Part shown: piece by piece, positions 1 to 8,061 of the stretch
Layout: the number at the start of each line of letters is the position of its first letter
How positions within the stretch are numbered: position 1 is the first letter of the stretch
Made by a program: the position numbers and the translations under genes
Source: Andreprevotia sp. IGB-42
GTDB taxonomy: Bacteria; Pseudomonadota; Gammaproteobacteria; Burkholderiales; Chitinibacteraceae
Assembly (NCBI RefSeq): GCF_009848685.1
Contig: NZ_WXTX01000004.1
Coordinates: forward strand, 124,001 to 188,000
Direction: 5' to 3'
Length of the DNA: 64,000 bases
Notes under the pieces: generated by a model
What the model was told of the DNA's origin: nothing
Seen by the model: only the letters and a program-made list of their open reading frames with translations
The model's database searches: none

Positions 1-767
1 CCCAATGATCGGGCCGCACGCAAGCGCACCTGCCAGTATTCATCGGCCATTGCAGCAATCAGCCCATCGGCAGCAGCGGCAAGGCGGAGTTTGCCCAGCG
101 TGGCTGCCGCTTCTTCGCGCACCGGCCATGCGGCATCGGCCAGCGCGCCAAGCAGCGCATCCAGCACGCTGTCATCCGTTGCGAGGCCCAATGCACCAGT
201 GGCAGCGCGGCGCACTTCGATATCCTCATCATGGCGTGCCAGCGTGCTCAGCGCTGGCAGTGCCGCACCATGCTTGAGCCAGCCCAGCACGCCGACCGCT
301 TCGCGCCGCACCAACGCAGCCGGGTGATCCAGCGAGGCCTGTGCGGCCTGGGCAGCCTCGCCCAGACGCAGTTCGCGCAGTGCCCGTAACGCGGCAGCGC
401 GGACAAATGCATCATCGTGTAGCGCCCACGGCAGCAAACGCAGCCCGGCAGCATGGGTTTTGAGTTCAGACAGGCTTTGCGCTGCAGCAGCACGCACCAC
501 CTCGTCCGCATCGAGCAGGCAGGCTGCGAGGCCATCGACAGCATCCGGGTCTTCGTTGCCAGCCAGCAGGCGCGCGGCTTCGGCACGCACTTGGGCATCG
601 CCATCGGCCAATGCCCGCAGAAAGGCTGGCAGGTACGCATCGTCTTCAAAATCGGCCAGCTCCATCAGCGCCACGCGGCGCGTGGCGGCATCCGCAGCGG
701 CAAGGCGCGGGGCAATGGCGGCGAAATCGGCATCATCTTGCAGGTGTTCGAACAGGGTATCGGTCAT
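1..767 (-). CDS. HEAT-repeat protein (C-terminus beyond window)
   Basis: The reading frame opens with MTDTLFEHLQDDADF and continues, without a stop, off the left edge, so the 3' end is missing. The roughly 255 visible residues are Ala/Leu-rich helical repeats of about 30 residues (for example RREAVGVLGWLKHGAALPAL and RRAATGALGLATDDSVLDAL), typical of HEAT/PBS-lyase-like scaffolds. The start codon lies one base after the stop of the upstream ABC ATPase gene, so it is the last visible gene of that operon. HEAT proteins bind protein partners; a chaperone or assembly role for the neighbouring AprA-like flavoprotein or the transporter is my inference. No catalytic motif is visible. Confidence 0.8.
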   Translation of the reverse strand, partial: MTDTLFEHLQDDADFAAIAPRLAAADAATRRVALMELADFEDDAYLPAFLRALADGDAQVRAEAARLLAGNEDPDAVDGLAACLLDADEVVRAAAAQSLSELKTHAAGLRLLPWALHDDAFVRAAALRALRELRLGEAAQAAQASLDHPAALVRREAVGVLGWLKHGAALPALSTLARHDEDIEVRRAATGALGLATDDSVLDALLGALADAAWPVREEAAATLGKLRLAAAADGLIAAMADEYWQVRLRAARSL

Positions 768-768
768 G

Positions 769-1626
769 TCAGATCGCAAACTGCAGGTCGCGCGCTTGCG
801 GCGCGCCCAGCGGGGTGAGTCGGGGCAGCACGGGGGCCACGCCATCATGGTGCAACAAGGCGAGGCAATGGCGCTTGAGTTGGGCAAACTGCGCGGTCAT
901 TGCCAGCTCCGCACTGCGCGGGCGCGCAAAACCGGCTTCCAGCGTTTCGATGATGCGACCCGGTCGCGGCCCCATGATCAGGATGCGGTCCGACAGGAAC
1001 AGCGCTTCGTCGATATCGTGGGTGATGAACAGCACCGTGGTGCCGAAACGGCCCCAGATATCGAGCAGCAGCTCCTGCATCTTCAAGCGGGTCAACGCAT
1101 CGAGCGCGCCGAACGGCTCATCCATCAGCAGCACGCGCGGGCGGTTGATCAGCACGCGGGCAATTTCCACCCGCTGCTGCATGCCGCCCGACAGTTGGCC
1201 CGGGTAATGGCGCTCGAAGCCGCCCAGCCCCACCAGTTCGATCAGCTCGCGCGCCTGCTTTTTGCGCTCAGCTGCAGCAACGCCACGCATCTTCAGGCCG
1301 AAGGCCACGTTATCGAGCACGGTTTTCCACGGAAACAGCGTGTGGTGCTGGAAGACCAGCCCGCGCTCCGGTGCCGGCCCACCGATTGCCACGCCGTCAA
1401 GCGCCAAGCTGCCCGCCACTGGCTTCAAATGGCCTGCCAGCGCCCCCAGCAAGGTGGATTTACCGCAGCCCGATGGCCCCAGCAGGCAGACGAACTCGCC
1501 CGGCGCCAGCCGGAAAGACACCTCATCCAGCGCCTGGAACGCGCCGGCACCGCTGCCCAGGCGGATCGATACCCGGTCGATCTCCACCCGGCCCGGAGCC
1601 TGTTGCCCTTGCGGTTGCACGTTCAT
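769..1626 (-). CDS. ABC transporter ATPase, taurine/nitrate/sulfonate (SsuB/TauB) type
   Basis: A 285-aa nucleotide-binding subunit that should power the adjacent importer from the cytoplasmic side. Visible motifs are Walker A GPSGCGKS, Q-loop FQHHTLF, signature LSGGMQQR, Walker B VLLMDEPFGALD and the H-loop THDIDEA, all intact. The start chosen is MNVQPQGQ, because its ATG overlaps the permease stop as ATGA; the frame is open further upstream but only inside the permease gene. It sits between the permease and the HEAT gene, so translation is probably coupled. The family imports small oxyanions or sulfonates; the actual substrate cannot be read from this subunit. Confidence 0.9.
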   Translation of the reverse strand: MNVQPQGQQAPGRVEIDRVSIRLGSGAGAFQALDEVSFRLAPGEFVCLLGPSGCGKSTLLGALAGHLKPVAGSLALDGVAIGGPAPERGLVFQHHTLFPWKTVLDNVAFGLKMRGVAAAERKKQARELIELVGLGGFERHYPGQLSGGMQQRVEIARVLINRPRVLLMDEPFGALDALTRLKMQELLLDIWGRFGTTVLFITHDIDEALFLSDRILIMGPRPGRIIETLEAGFARPRSAELAMTAQFAQLKRHCLALLHHDGVAPVLPRLTPLGAPQARDLQFAI

Positions 1627-2462
1627 TGCCCGCTCCCGCGCTGCCACGGCATCAGTGCACGACCAAGCTGGCGTAGCGCAATGCTGCTGCCCATGCCCAG
1701 CACGCCGATCAGCAGCATGCCCACGATGATGTCGGGGTAGTTCTGCAAGGTATACGACTCCCACGTGTAGTAACCGATGCCGAACTGGCCGGAAATCATT
1801 TCCGCAGTTACAAGGCAAAACCAGCAGGTGCCCATGCCGATGGACAGGCCGGTGACAATGGCCGGTGCCGCGGCAGGCAGGATGACCTCGGTAAATACGC
1901 GCAGCCGCCGTGTGCCGAGGCTGCGTGCGGAGGCGATCAGCCGGCTATCCACGCCTTCCACCCCGTGAATGGTATTGAGCAGGATGGGAAACACCGCCCC
2001 CACAAAGGTAATGAAGATCATGCTGGCTTCCGACGATGGAAACAGCAGGATGGACAACGGTATCCACGCCACCGCCGGGATGGGCCGCAACACTTCCAGC
2101 GGCGGCAACAATGCATTGCGTGCCCGGGCAAAGCGGCCGATCACCAGCCCCAGCCCGGCGCCCACGATGGCGGCCACCAGAAACCCGGCAAACACCCGGT
2201 ACAGGCTGGCGCCCAGATGCTTGAGCAACTTGGGGGACTGCAGCAGATCCCGGCCCGCATTGAGCACTTCCAGCGGCGGCGGCACATTGGCGAAGGTGAC
2301 AAGGCCCAGGTGCACGCGCGTGCTGGCGGCCCAGTGCCACAACAATACACAGGCCAGCAAGGACGCCAGCCGCGTGGCCCAAGCCTGCCACGGCCACAGC
2401 GCCCAGCCGGCGCGTGGACTGGCAGGCGCTGCTGGCAGCGTGATTTCGGCAGCGATGCTCAT
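1623..2462 (-). CDS. ABC transporter permease, taurine/nitrate/sulfonate type
   Basis: A 279-aa inner-membrane subunit of the BPD_transp_1 family. About six hydrophobic segments are seen, and the cytoplasmic coupling loop reads IASARSLGTRRLRVFTEVIL, matching the EAA-type motif that docks on the ATPase. The start at MSIAAEITLP follows the binding-protein gene by about 75 bases; an upstream in-frame extension runs into that gene and is rejected. It ends in a 4-bp ATGA overlap with the ATPase. With the binding protein and ATPase it makes a complete importer. Confidence 0.9.
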   Translation of the reverse strand: MSIAAEITLPAAPASPRAGWALWPWQAWATRLASLLACVLLWHWAASTRVHLGLVTFANVPPPLEVLNAGRDLLQSPKLLKHLGASLYRVFAGFLVAAIVGAGLGLVIGRFARARNALLPPLEVLRPIPAVAWIPLSILLFPSSEASMIFITFVGAVFPILLNTIHGVEGVDSRLIASARSLGTRRLRVFTEVILPAAAPAIVTGLSIGMGTCWFCLVTAEMISGQFGIGYYTWESYTLQNYPDIIVGMLLIGVLGMGSSIALRQLGRALMPWQRGSGQ

Positions 2463-2536
2463 GATTTTCCCTGATTGGAAAGAGTAATCGATGGGCCGGG
2501 CAGCGTGGGCAGCAACGGCACCCGGCCCATGACTGG

Positions 2537-3949
2537 TCAGTTGGCGGCCAGCCGGATGGATTCGCGTACTGCGGCGTAATCCACCACCTTGGCGTTGTTG
2601 CTCTTCGCCCACGCGGTGGCCGCCTCCTTGAGCAGGAAGGCGGCCAGTTGGCCCTTGGCGTCTTGCGCAAACCACGCCTGATGCGCCAGCAGCTTGATGC
2701 CGCTATTGCGGTCCTGCGCGTAGATGACGCGGATTTTCTTGCCGCTGGCCTCGATTTTCCGGGCATCGGCAAACGCGGCCTCGGGGGTCGCGTAGTTGCG
2801 GATCTGCGGCTCGCCCTCGATCCATACCTGCGCCAGGCGTTTCAGGTCGGTGATCGGCTTGCCGGTCAGTGTGTCCTTGGCCTTGAGCGGCAACTTGTCG
2901 TAGTTTTTCAGCCGCGCGTCATAATCCTGACCAGACAACCTGAAGGCCTCGCGGATATAGCGGTCATCGACAAAGGTATTCACGTCCAGGTCCGCATCGG
3001 TTTTCTTGAGGAACTTGAGCGTTTCGATCGACGTCTTCACCGCCTGCCGGTATTCGGGTTTCCAGGTGAAGTCACGCGTCTGCAGGCCTTGCGGGCCATG
3101 GAACAGATAGGCGACTTCAGCTTCCACGCCGGTGGTTTTCTCGATCAGGTCGCTGTATTTCTCCGGGTTGGCGGCATAGAGCTGGTCCGCCTCGATGGCG
3201 GCACGCAGGAACGCCACGACGATTTCCGGATATTTCCTGGCGTAATCCGCGCTTACCAGCGAGCCATGGAAGGTGGGCGCATTGGCTTGCGAGCCATCGA
3301 AAATCTTGCGGGCAAAGCCGCGATACGGAAACAGCTCGGCAAACGGCACGAAATCGGCGTGTGCATCGATCTTCCCGGCCTGCAGCGCCGGGCCGGCCAC
3401 CTCCGGCGGTTGCGCGATGATGGTCAGATCCTTGCTGGGATCGATGCCGTTGGCGGCCAGCGCGCGCAGCAGCATGCCGTGCGAAGTGGAGGCGAACGGT
3501 ACCGAGATGGTCTTGCCGCGCAGCTCGGTAATCGACTGGATGGCCGAATCCCTGGGCACCACGATGCCGTTGCCGCTGCCTTGCGTGCTGCCGGACAGCA
3601 CGGTGATGAACACGCTCTTCTTGCCGGCCTTGTCGAATGCGGCGCCGTTGAGCGAGCCGGGGAAATCGGCCATCGAGCCGATATCGAGCTTGTCCGCAAC
3701 CATTTCATTGGTGAGCGGCGCGCCGGAAGTGAAGTTCTTCCACTGGATGTCGTATTGCGCATCCTTGTACTTGCCGTCGTGCGGCAGGTATTTCTCCAGC
3801 AGTTTCAGTTCGCGGATCAGCAGGCCACCGGTTGCGCAATTGATGGTGGTGTCCTGCGTGCCGATGGCGATGCGGATGGTTTCTGCCTGCGCAAGGCCGG
3901 CAGTGACAAGGGCGAGCGCAAGCACGCCGAGCTGGATGGACCGTTTCAT
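2537..3949 (-). CDS. ABC transporter periplasmic substrate-binding protein (NMT1/SsuA-like), long form
   Basis: A 470-aa secreted protein with a clear signal peptide (MKRSIQLGVLALALVTAGLAQA, cleaved near AQA-ET). The NMT1/SsuA-like fold is suggested by ELRGKTISVPFASTSHGMLL, by PPEVAGPALQAGKIDA and by the overall pattern of nitrate/taurine binding proteins. It is clearly longer than the usual 310-340 residues, carrying an extra C-terminal part of about 110 residues with no named domain that I recognise. It precedes the permease and follows the ferredoxin gene. The ligand is unknown; a small sulfur or organic oxyanion would fit the AprA-like neighbour, but that is inference. Confidence 0.85.
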   Translation of the reverse strand: MKRSIQLGVLALALVTAGLAQAETIRIAIGTQDTTINCATGGLLIRELKLLEKYLPHDGKYKDAQYDIQWKNFTSGAPLTNEMVADKLDIGSMADFPGSLNGAAFDKAGKKSVFITVLSGSTQGSGNGIVVPRDSAIQSITELRGKTISVPFASTSHGMLLRALAANGIDPSKDLTIIAQPPEVAGPALQAGKIDAHADFVPFAELFPYRGFARKIFDGSQANAPTFHGSLVSADYARKYPEIVVAFLRAAIEADQLYAANPEKYSDLIEKTTGVEAEVAYLFHGPQGLQTRDFTWKPEYRQAVKTSIETLKFLKKTDADLDVNTFVDDRYIREAFRLSGQDYDARLKNYDKLPLKAKDTLTGKPITDLKRLAQVWIEGEPQIRNYATPEAAFADARKIEASGKKIRVIYAQDRNSGIKLLAHQAWFAQDAKGQLAAFLLKEAATAWAKSNNAKVVDYAAVRESIRLAAN

Positions 3950-3982
3950 TGGAAACTCCGTTGCAAAGTATGGGCGGGTGAT

Positions 3983-4231
3983 TTATCTGAGCAGGTAAGG
4001 GATATCGACGTGCACGGCCCCGGTGGGGCAATCCTTCTCGCACGGCATGCAGTACCAGCATTCGTCGAATGCCATGAAGGCCTTGCCCTTGCTCAGGTCG
4101 ATGGCCAGCACGTCCAGCGGGCAAACGTCCACGCACACGGTGCAGCCCTTGTCGGCAATGCACAGTTCTTCGTCGATGCGCACCGGCACGCTGCTGCGTT
4201 GCTCGGCGATGGAAAAGGTGGGGAAACTCAT
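3983..4231 (-). CDS. Two-[4Fe-4S] ferredoxin, AprB-like partner of the flavoprotein
   Basis: An 82-aa soluble ferredoxin. Cysteines follow C-x5-C-x2-C-x3-CP (CIADKGCTVCVDVCP) and C-x2-C-x2-C-x3-CP (CWYCMPCEKDCP), enough for two 4Fe-4S clusters. The first spacing is longer than in plain 8-Fe ferredoxins, as seen in AprB-type proteins. The start MSFPTFSIAE overlaps the flavoprotein stop in an ATGA, so the two are almost certainly translated together and probably form an electron-transfer pair. The partner reductase or final acceptor is not in the window. Confidence 0.9.
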   Translation of the reverse strand: MSFPTFSIAEQRSSVPVRIDEELCIADKGCTVCVDVCPLDVLAIDLSKGKAFMAFDECWYCMPCEKDCPTGAVHVDIPYLLR

Positions 4232-5958
4232 GCCGGTACGGCCTCCGTGCTGATGCGCAGCTTCTGGTAAGCCGCCTGTTCCTGTTGATCCATGGCAATC
4301 ACATAGGGCTCCAGCGCGCGCTTGAAGCACGCCATCTCGCCCGCCGCGTTCTTGTGCAGCTGCACGTGTACTTTCCATTCCGCATCGTTGCGCTCCGGGT
4401 AATCCACCCGCGCGTGGTACAGGCCCCAGCGGCTTTCGGTGCGATAGAGCGATGCGCGCGCGGCCATTTCGGCGCAATCGCGGATGGCGTGCACTTCCAT
4501 CGCCCGCATCAGCTCGTGCGGGTTGCGCGCGTGCAGCCGGTCCAGATCGCCGCGGATCGCCTCGAAGCGCTCCAGGCCGATTTCCATCTTGCGGGTGACC
4601 TTGGGCGGCTGCAGGTAGTCGTTCACCATGCGGCGCAGCTTGTATTCCACCTGGTTGGGCGGCAGGCCCGATTCGCGCAGCAGCGGCGCCCACACGCGCT
4701 GGCGCTCTGCATCGACCTGCGCGCTGCTCACATTGGCGTGCGGGTGTTCCTGGGCGTGGCGTGCTGCCGATACGCCGGCAAAGTGTCCGTAAACGAATGC
4801 GCCCAGCATGTAGTTGTGCGGTACGCAGGCCATATCCCCGGCAGAGAACAGCCCCGGCACCGTGGTGGCGGCGTTTTCGTCCACCCACACGCCCGATGCC
4901 GAGTGCCCGCTGCACAGGCCGATTTCCGAGATATGCATTTCCACCATGCGCTCGCGGTAATCAGTGCCACGCCCGGCGTGGAAACGGCCACGGCTGGGGC
5001 GCTCGTTGGTATGCAGGATGGTTTCGATGGTGGAGATGGTTTCCTCCGCCAGGTGATCGAGCTTGAGGAACACCGGACCATTGCCGCCTTCCAGCTCGCG
5101 CTGGAACTCCAGCATCATCTGGCCGCTCCAGTAATCGCACTCGATGAAGCGCTCGCCGCGGCTATTGGTGGTGTAGCCACCGAACGGGCCGGTGACGTAG
5201 GCGCAGGCAGGGCCGTTGTAATCCTTGATCAGCGGGTTGATCTGGAAGCACTCGATGCCCGATAGCTCAGCACCGGCGTGGTAGGCCATGCTGTAGCCAT
5301 CGCCTGCGTTGGTGGGGTTCTCGTAGGTGCCGAACAGGTAGCCCGATGCCGGCAAGCCCAGCCGCCCCGCCGCGCCGCACGCCAGCACCACCGACTTGGC
5401 ACGCACCACGTGGAAATCGCCGGTGCGGCAATCGAAGGCAAAGGTGCCGGCAATGCGGCCGTCTTCACCAACGATCAGCCGCGTGGCCACCAGCCGGTTG
5501 GTGATCTCGACGCGGTTTTTCTTCAATTGCCGGTACAGTACCTTCTTGATGTCGTGCCCTTCCGGCATCGGCAGCACATAGGTGCCCATGTGATGCACCT
5601 TGCGCATCGCGTAGTCACCGGTTTCGTCTTTCTCGAATTTCACGCCCCAGCGATCAAGCTCTTCGATCATCGCGTAGCTGTTCTGCGCGTAGGCGAGAAT
5701 GGTTTTCTGGTTGACGATGCCGTCATTGGCGGCGGTGATTTCACGCACGTATTGCTCGGGCGTGGCAAAACCCGGCACCACCGCGTTGTTGAGGCCATCC
5801 ATGCCCATGGAAATGGCGCCGCTGCGCTTCACGTGTGCTTTTTCCAGCAGCAGCACTTTCAGCGCCGGGTTGGCCTGCTTGGCCTTGACGGCAGCCATCG
5901 GCCCGGCAGTGCCGCCGCCGATCACCAGCACATCGACCTCGCGTTCTATCGTATTCAT
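4228..5958 (-). CDS. AprA/fumarate-reductase-family FAD flavoprotein
   Basis: A 576-aa cytoplasmic FAD protein. The N-terminus holds the dinucleotide-binding motif VLVIGGGTAGPMAA with LLLEKAHVKRSG after it, and a second FAD-contact region GLFSAGDMACV appears near residue 370. The C-terminal RTESRWGLYHARVDYPERND resembles the helical end of adenylylsulfate reductase alpha rather than classical succinate dehydrogenase. The start is the ATG at MNTIEREVDV; the longer frame overlaps the GntR gene. It heads a flavoprotein-ferredoxin-ABC-HEAT set. A dissimilatory-type redox reaction on an imported sulfur or organic acid compound is suggested by family membership only. Confidence 0.85.
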   Translation of the reverse strand: MNTIEREVDVLVIGGGTAGPMAAVKAKQANPALKVLLLEKAHVKRSGAISMGMDGLNNAVVPGFATPEQYVREITAANDGIVNQKTILAYAQNSYAMIEELDRWGVKFEKDETGDYAMRKVHHMGTYVLPMPEGHDIKKVLYRQLKKNRVEITNRLVATRLIVGEDGRIAGTFAFDCRTGDFHVVRAKSVVLACGAAGRLGLPASGYLFGTYENPTNAGDGYSMAYHAGAELSGIECFQINPLIKDYNGPACAYVTGPFGGYTTNSRGERFIECDYWSGQMMLEFQRELEGGNGPVFLKLDHLAEETISTIETILHTNERPSRGRFHAGRGTDYRERMVEMHISEIGLCSGHSASGVWVDENAATTVPGLFSAGDMACVPHNYMLGAFVYGHFAGVSAARHAQEHPHANVSSAQVDAERQRVWAPLLRESGLPPNQVEYKLRRMVNDYLQPPKVTRKMEIGLERFEAIRGDLDRLHARNPHELMRAMEVHAIRDCAEMAARASLYRTESRWGLYHARVDYPERNDAEWKVHVQLHKNAAGEMACFKRALEPYVIAMDQQEQAAYQKLRISTEAVPA

Positions 5959-5974
5959 GGGTTTTCCCGTTGGA

Positions 5975-6715
5975 TCAGCCGCGCGCAATGCGCAAGCGGT
6001 ACTGGAAGTTGTCGGCGCGGCAGTACAGGTACTCGAAATCGAGCGGCTGGCCGTCATGGGTGTGGGTAAGGCGCTCGATGCGCAAGATGGGCGCACCGGT
6101 ATCCACCTGCAGCAGCGCCGCAGTGGCGGCATCGGCCAGTACCGCATCGATGGCGAGATCCGCGTGGCCCAGCGCAATGCCGTAGTCGTTTTCGAGAATG
6201 AGGAAAATGTCGCGGCTGGCGAGGTCTTCACGGGCCAGCAGCGTGCCGATGCGCGAATGCACATAGGTGACGTCGAGCGAGACCGGCTCGCGGTTCAGGT
6301 AGCGCACGCGCCGCAGCTCGCATACCGGCTCAGCCGGCGCGAGCTGCAACCGCGTGGCCACCACATCGCTGGCAGCCAGCGTGGCGATGCTGACCACATG
6401 GTTGTAGGTTTCGTGGCCCTGCGTGGCCATGGCCTCGGCAAAGCCCTGCAGCCGGCCCAGCTCCTGGAATGGCTTGGGGCGTGAGACGTAAGATCCCTTG
6501 CCCGGCACCTTGAAGATAAGCTGCTCTTTCTCCAGATCACCCAGCGCCTGGCGCACCGTGATGCGGCTGACGCTGTATTGCTGCATCAGTTGGCTCTCCG
6601 ACGGCATGCGGTCATGCGGCAGATAGCGGCCCGAGACGATGCCGTGGCGCAACTCATCGCGGATACGGCTGTAGAGCGATACATGGCCATGCGGGAACTG
6701 CGGTACGTTAAGCAT
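5975..6715 (-). CDS. GntR-family regulator (HutC/UTRA subfamily)
   Basis: A 246-aa one-component repressor. Residues 10-75 form the winged helix-turn-helix (LYSRIRDELRHGIVSGRY, then SESQLMQQYSVSRITVRQAL and a wing GKGSYVSRP). The remaining 170 residues match the UTRA ligand-binding fold, ending QPLDFEYLYCRADNFQYRL. It is the first gene of the flavoprotein operon, only 16 bases before it, so the operon is probably autoregulated by its own small-molecule effector. The inverted repeats just upstream are candidate operators. No strong Shine-Dalgarno is visible before MLNVPQF. Confidence 0.88.
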   Translation of the reverse strand: MLNVPQFPHGHVSLYSRIRDELRHGIVSGRYLPHDRMPSESQLMQQYSVSRITVRQALGDLEKEQLIFKVPGKGSYVSRPKPFQELGRLQGFAEAMATQGHETYNHVVSIATLAASDVVATRLQLAPAEPVCELRRVRYLNREPVSLDVTYVHSRIGTLLAREDLASRDIFLILENDYGIALGHADLAIDAVLADAATAALLQVDTGAPILRIERLTHTHDGQPLDFEYLYCRADNFQYRLRIARG

Positions 6716-6725
6716 GAGGACACAA

Positions 6726-6748
6726 CCTGTTATGACAGGTCATTACCT
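6726..6748. promoter_or_regulatory. Overlapping inverted repeats, candidate GntR operator
   Basis: CCTGT-TATG-ACAGG and AGGT-CATT-ACCT overlap by three bases and lie about 10-30 bp upstream of the GntR start codon. The position fits autoregulation. The protein bound is inferred, not shown. Confidence 0.5.
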
Positions 6749-6862
6749 AGCACGACGCATGCCCACGACCTAGACAACAGATAAAAATCATATAACCGAT
6801 TGAATAAAAATGATTTTTATGAAAACAACTTGCTGCGAGACGATGTGTTCCATTTGAAAATA

Positions 6863-6880
6863 TTGTTGATATATCAACAA
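6863..6880. promoter_or_regulatory. Perfect 18-bp palindrome
   Basis: TTGTTGATATATCAACAA reads identically on both strands. It lies about 150 bp upstream of the GntR gene and 135 bp beyond the 3' end of the LysR gene. A dimeric transcription factor site is likely; which factor is unknown. Confidence 0.5.
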
Positions 6881-7014
6881 CAAAGAAAACAAATTGATCA
6901 AAAATCACCAACCCGTCCGCGTACCGAGCGCAGCCAGCGATACCCTGCCCTTGCACCCGCCCCTGCGCCCTCCAGCCGCTTCTTAATCCCTGCAGCCTTC
7001 CAGCCTGCTTGTCT

Positions 7015-7905
7015 TCAATCGACGCGGATCTGCGCAGCCAGGTAATCCAGAAAACACGCAATCCGTGATGCCAGTGCGGTGTTGCGGTAATACACCGCGT
7101 GGATGGGCTGGCGCACGTCGACGGTGTGCTCGCCCAGTACCTGCACCAGCGTGCCGGCGGCGCGGTCTGCTTGCGTCATGAAATCAGCCAGGCAGACCAG
7201 CCCGGCGCCTTCCAGCGCCAGCTGGCGCAGCGTATCGCCGCTGGATGCACGCAAGGCAGGCGCAATCACATAGTGCTCGCCCAGCGCATGGCGCAGTGGC
7301 CAGGCATTCAGCGATTCGGGCTGGGTGAAGCCCAGCAGGCTGTGCCGGGCCAGCTCCGCCACGGTTTGCGGCTGGCCATGTGCCTGCAAGTATGCAGGGC
7401 TGGCCAGCACGCGCAGCCGGTTGCTGCCCAGCGGACGGGCGTGCAGCGTGGAATCGGTAAGCGTGCCGATGCGGATGGCCACGTCGGTGCGCTCTTCGAT
7501 CAGGTCGATGTAGCGATCACTGGTATTGAGTTCGAGCCCGATATCCGGATATGCGGCGCGAAAGCCCGGCACCATGGGTGCCAGCACGTGCAGCATGAAC
7601 GGCGATGCCGCGTTCACGCGCAAGCGGCCGGCCGGCCGCGCGCGGCGCAGCGCCATCTGCTCTTCCGCCTCTTCCACCGAAGCGAGAATGCGCCGCGCCT
7701 GTGCAAGGAATAGGCGGCCTTCCTCGGTCAGCTCCAGCCGGCGCGTGGTCCGCTGCAGCAAGGTGGTGCCCAGCTTGCTTTCCAGCCGCCCCAGCGCGCG
7801 GCTGACGCCGGACACGGTTTGCGCCAGTTGCTCTGCCGCAGCGGTGATCGAACCGCTATCGACCACGGTTGCAAATGCCTGCAGTTCATCGAGTGTCGTC
7901 TTCAT
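7015..7905 (-). CDS. LysR-family transcriptional regulator
   Basis: A 296-aa regulator with N-terminal winged HTH (LDELQAFATVVDSGSITAAA, then QTVSGVSRALGRLESKLG) and a LysR substrate-binding domain from about residue 90. The linker RTTRRLELTEEGRLFL is typical of the large CrgA-like LysR branch. It is divergent from the MFS gene with about 155 bp between start codons, so it probably controls the exporter and aldo/keto reductase genes. The effector is unknown. Confidence 0.9.
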   Translation of the reverse strand: MKTTLDELQAFATVVDSGSITAAAEQLAQTVSGVSRALGRLESKLGTTLLQRTTRRLELTEEGRLFLAQARRILASVEEAEEQMALRRARPAGRLRVNAASPFMLHVLAPMVPGFRAAYPDIGLELNTSDRYIDLIEERTDVAIRIGTLTDSTLHARPLGSNRLRVLASPAYLQAHGQPQTVAELARHSLLGFTQPESLNAWPLRHALGEHYVIAPALRASSGDTLRQLALEGAGLVCLADFMTQADRAAGTLVQVLGEHTVDVRQPIHAVYYRNTALASRIACFLDYLAAQIRVD

Positions 7906-8061
7906 TATTGAATTTCAGTCAAATATCTTTTGGCTGTCCAGTGGTTTTTCAGCAAGGATCAAACGCGGACACTGCGCTCTCGAACCTGGAGTGGCGAACA
8001 CGCCGCTGCATGCAACCCAAGCAGTGGCAGGAATCGCCATTCCCAACCATGGGAGTCTGTC

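Larger units (their letters stand above)
6716..7014. promoter_or_regulatory. AT-rich intergenic island with several inverted repeats
   Basis: This 299-bp gap is strikingly AT-rich between GC-rich genes. It contains CCTGTTATGACAGG (6726-6739) overlapping AGGTCATTACCT (6737-6748), an 11-bp inverted repeat ATAAAAATCAT/ATGATTTTTAT (6781-6791 and 6810-6820), and a perfect 18-bp palindrome TTGTTGATATATCAACAA (6863-6880). No gene is supported inside. It carries the GntR operon promoter on the minus strand; the repeats nearest the GntR start are likely operators. Confidence 0.6.

Noticed and set aside
2648-4270. 540-aa plus-strand frame opposite the binding protein
   Set aside because: Shadow frame; the minus strand encodes a complete secreted binding protein with signal peptide.
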